From assembly GCF_004331485.1 (NCBI RefSeq), contig NZ_SJKD01000009.1, positions 62,001 through 126,000 of the forward strand: a stretch of 64,000 bases of DNA, read 5' to 3'. The notes under the pieces were generated by a model. It was not told the DNA's origin. It was given only the letters and a program-made list of their open reading frames with translations, and ran no database searches. Numbering within the stretch: the stretch's first letter is position 1; every line of letters starts with the position of its first letter. Made by a program: the position numbers and the translations under genes. The stretch comes from Kribbella capetownensis. GTDB taxonomy: Bacteria; Actinomycetota; Actinomycetes; Propionibacteriales; Kribbellaceae. This document shows, piece by piece, positions 25,272 to 32,550 of the stretch.

Positions 25272-25526
25272 TCAGCGGCGCGGACGCCGGTTGAACTCGT
25301 CGACGAAGTCGATCCGGATCGACGACTCGGAGCTCAGCGCACCGACCACGGTGCGGATCGCGGTGGCGGTCCGGCCGTTGCGGCCGATCACCTTGCCGAT
25401 GTCGTCGGGGTGGACGTGCACCTCGAGGGTGCGGCCACGCCGCAGGTTCCGGGCCCGGACGTTGACCTCGTCGGGGTTGTCCACGATGCCACGGACCAGG
25501 TGCTCGAGCGCCTCGGTCTCCATCAT
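25272..25526 (-). CDS. khpA: KH-domain RNA-binding protein KhpA
   Basis: An 84-residue single KH domain. The GxxG loop is VIGRNGRTATAIRT, preceded by VEVHVHPDDIGK-type strand; the family partners KhpB/Jag in RNA binding and cell-division control in Firmicutes. The rpsP-khpA-rimM-trmD order is the standard context. It begins two bases after rpsP, so it is co-transcribed and likely coupled. Confidence 0.95.
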   Translation of the reverse strand: MMETEALEHLVRGIVDNPDEVNVRARNLRRGRTLEVHVHPDDIGKVIGRNGRTATAIRTVVGALSSESSIRIDFVDEFNRRPRR

Positions 25527-25528
25527 GG

Positions 25529-26077
25529 TCAGGCCTTGGCGTCGTCGGCCGGCGCGGCCTCAGCCGGGGCCTCGGCGGCCTCAGCCTTGGGAGCGTCGGC
25601 CTTGGGAGCGTCGGCCTTGGGAGCGTCGGCCTTCGGAGCGTCAGCCTTGGCGGCCTCGTCCTTCGGCGCGTCGTCCTTCTTGTCCGCCTTCTTCGCCGCC
25701 GACTTCTTGGCGGTGGTGGCCTCGGTCTTCAGCGTGCCGTGGGCCTCGGCCAGCGCCTCGTTGAAGATCTCCTGCTTGTCCCGCTTGGGCTCCTTGACCC
25801 GCAGCGGCGCCGGAGCGGCCTCACCCTTGAACTTCTGCCAGTCGCCGGAGGCCTTGAAGATCGCCTCGACGGCCTCGGTCGGCTGCGCGCCGACGCTCAG
25901 CCAGTACTGCGCCCGGTCCGACTCGACGTGGATGAACGACGGCTCGGTCTTCGGGTTGTACTTCCCGATCTCCTCGATGGCGCGACCGTCACGCTTGGTC
26001 CGGGCGTCCATCACGACGATACGGTAGTGCGGCGCACGCTTCTTGCCGATGCGCTTCAAACGGATCTTGACTGCCAC
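25529..26077 (-). CDS. rpsP: 30S ribosomal protein S16 with Ala/Lys/Asp repeat tail
   Basis: A 182-residue S16, about twice the usual size. The GTG at 26077 (with GGGAGA upstream) starts the conserved VAVKIRLKRIGKKRAPHYRI. Residues 1-85 carry the S16 fold, including IEEIGKYNPKTEPS and DRAQYWLSVGAQPTEAV. The rest is low-complexity, built from APKAD-type pentads encoded by a 15-bp tandem repeat. It heads rpsP-khpA. Confidence 0.96.
   Translation of the reverse strand: MAVKIRLKRIGKKRAPHYRIVVMDARTKRDGRAIEEIGKYNPKTEPSFIHVESDRAQYWLSVGAQPTEAVEAIFKASGDWQKFKGEAAPAPLRVKEPKRDKQEIFNEALAEAHGTLKTEATTAKKSAAKKADKKDDAPKDEAAKADAPKADAPKADAPKADAPKAEAAEAPAEAAPADDAKA
25578..25652. repeat. 15-bp tandem repeat in the rpsP tail
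   Basis: Five consecutive 15-bp units of the form GCGTCGGCCTTGGGA with one to three changes. They encode the Ala-Pro-Lys-Ala-Asp pentads of the S16 tail and preserve frame. Confidence 0.88.
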
Positions 26078-26236
26078 GTTTGTGGGGTCTCCCTCGGAGT
26101 ACATGTCTGGGTGAGCAGCACAGCGTCGTGGGGACAACGGGTGACAACTCGAATGGGCCGACCGGGCAGTGGAGTTAGAGGGCTGCACGAACCTGGACGG
26201 ACTCAGCAGGCCATTGTGCCAGATTCCGCTCCCACC

Positions 26237-26325
26237 AACCAATCCGCCGCCTCTGGCTGAGGAGGGAACAGGGCAAGGGAGGGAGGCAGACCCCAACCAA
26301 TCCGCCGTCTGTGGCTGAGGAGGGA
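26237..26325. repeat. 31-bp direct repeat in the rpsP upstream region
   Basis: Two copies of a 31-bp sequence (26237-26267 and 26295-26325) differ at two positions; both start AACCAATCCGCCG and end GCTGAGGAGGGA. The 263-base gap between GH4 and rpsP contains nothing else that can be supported except the rpsP promoter. Confidence 0.8.
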
Positions 26326-26340
26326 GCGGAGTGTCCGGTG

Positions 26341-27684
26341 TCAGGCTCGGAAGCGGGTTAGGTCTGGCAGTTGCTGAGCGTACGACTCCAGTAGCTTGCC
26401 GGCTGCGGTGACGGAGTCGACCAGGGGGTGCCAGGCGAAGGCGCGCAGCGCGGCGGACCGGGAGCCAGTGACAGCAGCCTCGATCGTCGAGCGTTCGACC
26501 GCCTTGACCGAGCAGATCAGCCCGGCCTGGTGGTCGGTCAACTGCGACACCGTGACCGGCAGAGCGCCGTTCGCGTCGACCGTGCACGGGATCTCCACCA
26601 CCGCGTCGTCGTCCAGGTGATGCAGCACCCCGCGGTTGCGCACGTTGAGGATCAGCGAGGCGCGCTCGTTGTGGGCGATCGCCCGCATCAGCGACAGCGC
26701 CACCTGCTCGTACCCACCCGCGGCCATGTCCCGCTCGTCGCGCTCACCGGCGTCCGCGACCTCACGGCTCTCCACCATGTACGTCGACTCACGCTCGGCC
26801 CGCGTCTTCTGCCACAACTCCAGCGCCCGCTCGGGGTGCCGGGTCGTCTCCGCATAGAACGCGGACTGCTGCTCCAGCAGGAACTTCCCCCGCGTCTGCT
26901 GCACAGCCTGTACGGCGGCCAGTGTCTCGCGGGCGAAGTAGTAGTAATGCAGGTACTCGTTCGGAATCGCCCCCAGCGACCGCAACCAGTCCGCCCCGAA
27001 CAGCCGCCCTTCCTCAAACGACGACAACGCCTCGGAGGACTCCAGCAGCGCCGGCAACCGATCGACTCCACCGGACCGCAAGCCCCGCAGCCAGCCCAGG
27101 TGATTCAGCCCCGCGTAGTCGTAGAACGCCGTCGCTGGGTCGACTCCGAGCGCCAGCGCGGCCCGACGCCCCAGTCCGGACGGGGAGTCACAGATCCCGA
27201 TCACCCGGTCGCCCAGATACGGGATCATCGCCTCGGTCACCATCCCGGCCGGGTTGGTGAAGTTGATGACCCACGCCTCGGGCGCCACCGCCGCGATCCG
27301 CTGGGCGATCCCCACCGCGACCGGCACGGTGCGCAGTCCGTAGGCGATCCCACCGGCCCCGACCGTCTCCTGACCCAGTACGCCGAGGTCCAGCGCGACC
27401 CGCTCGTCGACGGTCCGCCCTTCCAGACCGCCCACGCGGATCGCGGAGAACACGAAGTCCGCACCCCGCAGCGCCTCGTCCAGATCGGTCGTCTCGGTCA
27501 CCACCGGCGCGTCCGCGACTCCCGCAGCCTGCTGCCCCAACACCGCCGCGATCGACGTCAACCGAGTCCGATCGGTGTCGAACAGCGCCACCGACGTGAT
27601 CCGGCCCGTACCCCGGTCCCCGAGCAACGCCTGATACACCAGCGCCACCCGGAATCCCCCACCGCCAAGGATTGTCAGTCTCAC
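26341..27684 (-). CDS. Glycoside hydrolase family 4 (6-phospho-beta-glucosidase-like)
   Basis: A 447-residue NAD- and Mn-dependent glycosidase. The dinucleotide loop is LTILGGGGFR (residues 3-12). NFTNPAGM (141-148), the metal ligands Cys165 (GICDSP) and His195 (NHLGW) are in place. The CDSP variant resembles the CN-x-P pattern of 6-phospho-beta-glucosidases rather than the CHS of alpha-glucosidases. Its GTG start overlaps the DeoR stop (GTGA). Divergent from a PfkB kinase and ABC importer, which implies uptake and phosphorylation of a glycoside that it then cleaves. Confidence 0.9.
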   Translation of the reverse strand: MRLTILGGGGFRVALVYQALLGDRGTGRITSVALFDTDRTRLTSIAAVLGQQAAGVADAPVVTETTDLDEALRGADFVFSAIRVGGLEGRTVDERVALDLGVLGQETVGAGGIAYGLRTVPVAVGIAQRIAAVAPEAWVINFTNPAGMVTEAMIPYLGDRVIGICDSPSGLGRRAALALGVDPATAFYDYAGLNHLGWLRGLRSGGVDRLPALLESSEALSSFEEGRLFGADWLRSLGAIPNEYLHYYYFARETLAAVQAVQQTRGKFLLEQQSAFYAETTRHPERALELWQKTRAERESTYMVESREVADAGERDERDMAAGGYEQVALSLMRAIAHNERASLILNVRNRGVLHHLDDDAVVEIPCTVDANGALPVTVSQLTDHQAGLICSVKAVERSTIEAAVTGSRSAALRAFAWHPLVDSVTAAGKLLESYAQQLPDLTRFRA

Positions 27685-28433
27685 GCAAGCACCACCTGTA
27701 CGCCCGCCTCTGTCAGTTGGGCCCGGGTCACCTCGTCGGCGCCGGGCTCGGTCACCACCATGAACAGTTCCCCCGGATCGCAGACCCGGCCGACACCGTG
27801 GCCGGGGAACTTCGTCGCGTCCGCCAGCAGCACCACGCGGTCGGCGGCCTGGATCATCGCGCGCTTGACCGGAACCTCGATCATCGTGCTGTCCATCACC
27901 CGCCCGTCCGGCCGCACTCCGCTGGTGCCGAGGAACAGCCAGTCGACGTGGATCTGCCGCAGACTCTCCTCGGTCAGATACCCGACCAGCGACCGGTAGC
28001 TCCGCCGGACGAACCCGCCGAGCACGATCAGCTCGATCTGCTCGTCGTTCTCCAACTCCTCCAGTACTGCGAGATTGCTGGTGACCACCGTCAACGACCG
28101 GCCGTGCAGATGCTGTGCGACGCGCAACGCCGTCGTACCGATGTCGAGCAGCAACGACTCACCGTCGTTCACCAGCTCAGCAGCCCGCCGCGCGATCCGG
28201 TCCTTCTCCGCAGCATGTACGGCGTTGACGTCCGCGAAGGGCTCGTCACCACCGTCAACCGCGAGTGCACCACCGTAGACGCGGGTCAGCCGGCCCTCCG
28301 CGTGCAGTTGCTCGAGGTCGCGGCGGATCGTCGCCTCACTGACCCCGAGTCGCGTGGCCAGCACTTTGACGCCCCCGGCCCCGTCGGCCCGGAGCGCGCG
28401 GATGATCTGGTCCTGTCGCTGCTTCGGCAACAC
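27681..28433 (-). CDS. DeoR/GlpR-family transcriptional regulator
   Basis: A 250-residue sugar-phosphate-responsive repressor. The HTH is KVLATRLGVSEATIRRDLEQL with the wing GRLTRVYGGAL; the C-terminal DeoR sensor domain includes LLLDIGTTALRVAQHL and LFLGTSGVRPDGRV. First gene of a leftward pair with GH4 and divergent from the kinase-ABC operon, so it probably controls both. The 130-base divergent gap has A/T-rich segments, including a repeated GTCA-x6 pattern near 28460-28480. Confidence 0.93.
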   Translation of the reverse strand: MLPKQRQDQIIRALRADGAGGVKVLATRLGVSEATIRRDLEQLHAEGRLTRVYGGALAVDGGDEPFADVNAVHAAEKDRIARRAAELVNDGESLLLDIGTTALRVAQHLHGRSLTVVTSNLAVLEELENDEQIELIVLGGFVRRSYRSLVGYLTEESLRQIHVDWLFLGTSGVRPDGRVMDSTMIEVPVKRAMIQAADRVVLLADATKFPGHGVGRVCDPGELFMVVTEPGADEVTRAQLTEAGVQVVLA

Positions 28434-28563
28434 ACCCAGACCGTATCACGCAAACTCCGTCATTTTCAGTCAAATTTATGATCAGGTATTGCGCATCCTG
28501 AGCAAGCGTTTCAAGATTCATGCACGAGTTTGATCGACCCTGCAGAAGTGTGGTGGAGCGTAG

Positions 28564-29508
28564 ATGAATTCGCTGGACGTGGTCGTGTCCGGCCTGGTCT
28601 TCCAGGACCTGGTGCTCGGCCTGCCCACTCCACCGCGGCCCGGCACCGAGGTGTGGGCCACGGACTCACAGGAAAGCCCGGGCGGCATCGCGAACTTCGC
28701 TGTCGCACTGGCTCGGCTCGGTCTGCACACCGGCCTGGCCGCGGCCTTCGGCGCTGACCCTGACGGCGACAGCGTCTGGGATCGGCTGACTGAAGAGGGC
28801 ATCGATCTGACTCTCTCCCGCAAGCTCGCCGGCTGGCGGACCCCACTGACGGTGGCCCTTGCCTATGACAACGATCGGGCACTGGTCACCCGGGGCACCC
28901 CTCCCCTGCTGTCGGCCGACGAGCTGATCACTGCGCCACCGGCCGCTCGAGCTGTCGCCGCCCACATCGGCCCCTGGCCGAACGAGTGGCTGGCGAAGGC
29001 GAAGGCGGCCGGTTGCGTGGTGTTCGCCGATGTCGGGTGGGACCCGTCGGAGCAGTGGGATCCCGCAGTACTCGACCAGCTCGAGCACTGCGACGTGTTC
29101 CTGCCGAACGCTGACGAGGCGATGAACTACACGCGGACGAGCAGTCCAGAGCAGGCGCTCGACCGGCTGGCCGAGCTGGTGCCACAGGTCGTTGTGTCGA
29201 ACGGCGCGGCCGGTGCCTTGGCGATCGACGCCGGCACCGGCGAGCGGGTCGCCGTACCGGCCTATCCAGTGCAGGCGGCGGACACCACCGGGGCGGGTGA
29301 TGTGTTCGCCGCCGGCTTCATCGCGGCCACGCTGTGGGACCTGCCGCTGGAGCTGCGGGTGCGGTTCGCCGCGCTCACCGCGGCGCTGTCGGTGACCCGG
29401 CTCGGCGGTGCCGACGCGGCGCCCCGCTGGGAGGACCTGGCGGCCTGGCAGGCCGCGCATCCCGAAGACCACCTCCAAGCGCTGATCAGCGCCCACTCAG
29501 GAAGGTAA
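28564..29508 (+). CDS. PfkB-family carbohydrate kinase
   Basis: A 314-residue ribokinase-like sugar kinase. The N-terminal substrate motif is SPGGIANFAVALARLG; the C-terminal anion hole and base are DTTGAGD (residues 240-246) with Asp246 as catalytic base. First gene of an operon with a binding protein and two permeases (five bases to the next start). It likely phosphorylates the imported sugar or glycoside, supplying substrate to GH4. Confidence 0.92.
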   Translation: MNSLDVVVSGLVFQDLVLGLPTPPRPGTEVWATDSQESPGGIANFAVALARLGLHTGLAAAFGADPDGDSVWDRLTEEGIDLTLSRKLAGWRTPLTVALAYDNDRALVTRGTPPLLSADELITAPPAARAVAAHIGPWPNEWLAKAKAAGCVVFADVGWDPSEQWDPAVLDQLEHCDVFLPNADEAMNYTRTSSPEQALDRLAELVPQVVVSNGAAGALAIDAGTGERVAVPAYPVQAADTTGAGDVFAAGFIAATLWDLPLELRVRFAALTAALSVTRLGGADAAPRWEDLAAWQAAHPEDHLQALISAHSGR

Positions 29509-29513
29509 GAACC

Positions 29514-30800
29514 ATGGAGCTCTCACGTCGGACGCTGCTCGCTGGGGGCTTCGCAGCCATGCTCGGCGGTTCCCTTGTCGGCTGCTCGTCCGGGATGGAC
29601 GCCGCGTCGACGAAGAAGAATGCCTCGGGCAACATCGCGCTGTGGTGCTGGCCGGGCGGTCTGGGCAAGACCGTGCTGGACGACACCATCGCGCACTTCC
29701 CGGACCAGCACATCAAGTACTCCGAGATCGGCGACGACTTCAAGCAGAAGCTGCTGACGACGTTCAACGGCGGCACCAACATCCCCGACATCACCGGGCT
29801 CAAGGGCGAGGACATCGCCGCCTGGCTACCGCAGGCGGACCGGTTCGTCGACCTGAACACCGTCGGCGCGAAGGACATCCTCGGTGACTACCTGGAGTGG
29901 AAGGTCAAGCAGGCCACCACGCTGGACGGCAAGCTGCTCGGTATCCCGATCGACATCGGCCCGACCGCGCTGTTCTACCGCGAGGACGTCTTCACCGCCG
30001 GCGGACTGCCCGGCAAGCCGGACGAAGTGGCCGCGCAACTGAAGACCTGGGACGACCTGCTGGCCGCCGGCCTGGAACTGAAGGCGAAGAACCCGAAGGC
30101 GCTGATCGTGTCCGACGCGACCGACCTGTACGGGATCATCGTCAGCCAGGGCACCGAGCGCTACATCGACAAGGACAACAAGTTCATCGGCGACCAGGAC
30201 CACATCCGCCGCGCCTGGGACCTGGCGGTGAAGGCGATCAACACCAAGGTCGACGCGAAGACCCTCGGCGGTACGCCGGACTGGAACGCGGGACTCGACC
30301 AGGGCACGGTGCCGGCGCTGTCCGGAGCGGCGTGGGTCGCGTTGGACGTGAAGGCGGCCTGCAAGACCAGCGTGGGCAAGTGGCGGCTGGCGCCGACCCC
30401 GAGTGGCCCGGCGAACTTCGGTGGCTCGTTCCTAGGGATCACCAAGAACGCCGCCGACCCGTCCGCCGCGTTCGAGGTGATCAAGTACATGCTCAGCGCG
30501 GACAACCAGGCCAAGGCGTTCGCCGACGCCCAGATCTTCCCGGCGGCCCCGAAGGCGTACGACATGCCGCAACTGAAGGCAGCCGATCCGTTCTTCGGCG
30601 GCCAGGTCCCGATCGACGTGTTCGGCCCGGCCGCCAAGGCGATCCCGATCGCGTACGAGGCACCGCTCGACTCCGCGGTCGGAGCGCCGTACGGGACCCA
30701 ACTGAAGACCGTGCAGTCCGGCAGCAAATCGTCGGAGCAGGCCTGGAAGGACGCGGTCGCGCAGGCGAAGCAGATCGGCAAACGTCAGGGCGTGCAGTGA
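29514..30800 (+). CDS. Extracellular sugar-binding lipoprotein
   Basis: A 428-residue ABC substrate-binding protein. The signal region has a twin-arginine stretch (SRRTLLAGGF) and a lipobox GSLVGC, so it is exported (possibly by Tat) and lipid-anchored. The mature part has the cluster-B fold, with IALWCWPGG, PIDIGPTALFYREDVF and GSFLGITKNAADP characteristic of sugar-binding proteins. A GGAAGG site precedes ATG. The stop overlaps the permease start (GTGA). Confidence 0.93.
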   Translation: MELSRRTLLAGGFAAMLGGSLVGCSSGMDAASTKKNASGNIALWCWPGGLGKTVLDDTIAHFPDQHIKYSEIGDDFKQKLLTTFNGGTNIPDITGLKGEDIAAWLPQADRFVDLNTVGAKDILGDYLEWKVKQATTLDGKLLGIPIDIGPTALFYREDVFTAGGLPGKPDEVAAQLKTWDDLLAAGLELKAKNPKALIVSDATDLYGIIVSQGTERYIDKDNKFIGDQDHIRRAWDLAVKAINTKVDAKTLGGTPDWNAGLDQGTVPALSGAAWVALDVKAACKTSVGKWRLAPTPSGPANFGGSFLGITKNAADPSAAFEVIKYMLSADNQAKAFADAQIFPAAPKAYDMPQLKAADPFFGGQVPIDVFGPAAKAIPIAYEAPLDSAVGAPYGTQLKTVQSGSKSSEQAWKDAVAQAKQIGKRQGVQ

Positions 30801-31729
30801 CCCTGACCGCCACGGCGCCCCGCAGCGACGTCGGTACGACGGGATCCGGGCGGAAACGTCCGGTCCGGTCGTACTGGCGGTTCTATCTGGCCCTGTCGCC
30901 GTTCTACATTCTGTTCGTCGTCTTCGGGCTGTATCCGGTCGCGTCCACGATCCTGCTCGCGTTCCAGAAGTGGGACGGGCTCGGGGCGCGGCAGATGGTC
31001 GGGCTGCAGAACTTCAAGTTCCTGATCGAGGACAACACGTTCTGGCTGTCGCTGTGGAACACGCTGGTGCTGTTCGTGATGTCGACCGCACCGACGTTGT
31101 GCCTGGCGCTGCTGCTGGCGGTGATGCTGCATTCGGCGGTGCGGTTCAGCAGCGTGTACCGGTTCGCGTACTTCGTCCCCAACATCACCTCGCTGGTCGC
31201 GGCGGCGATCTTCTTCGGCGCGATCTTCAGTACGAACTTCGGTCTGATCAACGCCGGCCTGCGGTCGCTGGGACTGCCGACCGAGGACTGGCTCGGGCAG
31301 CCGTGGGGCATCAAGATCGCGATCTCGACGATGATCGTGTGGCAGTGGACCGGGTACAACACGATCATCTACCTGGCCGGATTGCAGGCGATACCGACCG
31401 AGCAGTACGAGGCGGCCAAGGTGGACGGCGCCGGACCGGTCCGGACGTTCTTCTCGATCACGCTGCCGCAACTGCGGCCGGTGGTGCTGTTCACGGTGAT
31501 CATGTCGACGATCGGCGGGCTGCAGACGTTCACCGAACCGCAGGTGATGGTCGGCACCAGCGGTGGCGCGGGCCAGAGCGGTCTGACCGCGGTGATGTAC
31601 TTCTACACCCAGGCGTTCGTCGCCAACGACTACGGCTATGCGGCGGCCGTTGCCTTGAGCATCTTCATGCTGGTGCTTCTCGTCACGGCGATCAACTGGC
31701 GGCTGTTCCGGGGCAGGAGTGAGTCATGA
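30797..31729 (+). CDS. Sugar ABC transporter permease (MalF-like)
   Basis: A 310-residue inner-membrane permease with six hydrophobic segments. The EAA loop that contacts the ATPase is EQYEAAKVDGAGPVRTFFS. A GTG start at 30797 lies within the stop of the binding protein. It pairs with the following MalG-like permease; no ATPase gene is present, so a shared MsiK-like ATPase is probably used. Confidence 0.93.
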   Translation: MTLTATAPRSDVGTTGSGRKRPVRSYWRFYLALSPFYILFVVFGLYPVASTILLAFQKWDGLGARQMVGLQNFKFLIEDNTFWLSLWNTLVLFVMSTAPTLCLALLLAVMLHSAVRFSSVYRFAYFVPNITSLVAAAIFFGAIFSTNFGLINAGLRSLGLPTEDWLGQPWGIKIAISTMIVWQWTGYNTIIYLAGLQAIPTEQYEAAKVDGAGPVRTFFSITLPQLRPVVLFTVIMSTIGGLQTFTEPQVMVGTSGGAGQSGLTAVMYFYTQAFVANDYGYAAAVALSIFMLVLLVTAINWRLFRGRSES

Positions 31730-32550
31730 TCAGGCGACGCGGACGGATCCTGCTGCACGTCGGCCTGGCGGTGACGGCACTGATCTCGCTGTTCCCGTTC
31801 TACTGGTCGTTGGTGATGGCAACCAACACCACGGCCGACATCTACCGGTTCCCGCCGAAGTTCACCTTCGGCTCGCAGCTCGACGACAACATCCATCACG
31901 TGCTGACGAACATCGCGTTCTTCCAGTCGATGGGCAACTCGGCGATCGTTGCGGTCTCGGGAACGGTGCTGGTGCTGTTCTTCGACTCGCTGGCCGCGTT
32001 CACGTTCGCGAAGTTCCGCTTCCCGGGCCGGAACGCCTTGTTCGTCATCCTGCTCGCGACGATGCTGCTGCCGGCCCAATTGGCCACCATTCCGCAGTTC
32101 CAGACGATGGTCGCGCTGGGTTGGGTCGGCTCGCTGAAGGCACTGATCATCCCGGGTGCGGCGAACGCGTTCGGCATCTTCTGGATGCGCCAGTACTTCC
32201 AGCGCTCGATCCACGACGAGTTGGTCGAGGCGGCGACGCTGGACGGTTGCGGTTTCATGGGGACGTACTGGCACGTGGCGCTCCCGTCGGCCCGGCCGGC
32301 GCTGGCGTTCCTGGGCATCTTCACCTTCGTCGCGTCCTGGAACGACTACCTCTGGCCGCTGATCGTGCTCACCAACCCCGACCACCTCACGCTCCAGGTG
32401 GCGTTGTCCCAGCTGAACCGATCGCACGGCGTCGACTACAGCATGGTGATGACCGGGGCGCTACTGGCGATGATCCCGCTGATCATCGTGTTCGCCCTCT
32501 TCGCCCGCCAGTTCATCAAGGGCGCGACCGAAGGCGCCATTCGCGGATGA
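31726..32550 (+). CDS. Sugar ABC transporter permease (MalG-like)
   Basis: A 274-residue permease with six membrane segments and the EAA loop DELVEAATLDGCGFMGTYWH. The start overlaps the first permease (ATGA). Its last 35 bases overlap, on the opposite strand, the 3' end of the caspase gene. This marks the end of the sugar operon. Confidence 0.93.
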   Translation: MIRRRGRILLHVGLAVTALISLFPFYWSLVMATNTTADIYRFPPKFTFGSQLDDNIHHVLTNIAFFQSMGNSAIVAVSGTVLVLFFDSLAAFTFAKFRFPGRNALFVILLATMLLPAQLATIPQFQTMVALGWVGSLKALIIPGAANAFGIFWMRQYFQRSIHDELVEAATLDGCGFMGTYWHVALPSARPALAFLGIFTFVASWNDYLWPLIVLTNPDHLTLQVALSQLNRSHGVDYSMVMTGALLAMIPLIIVFALFARQFIKGATEGAIRG

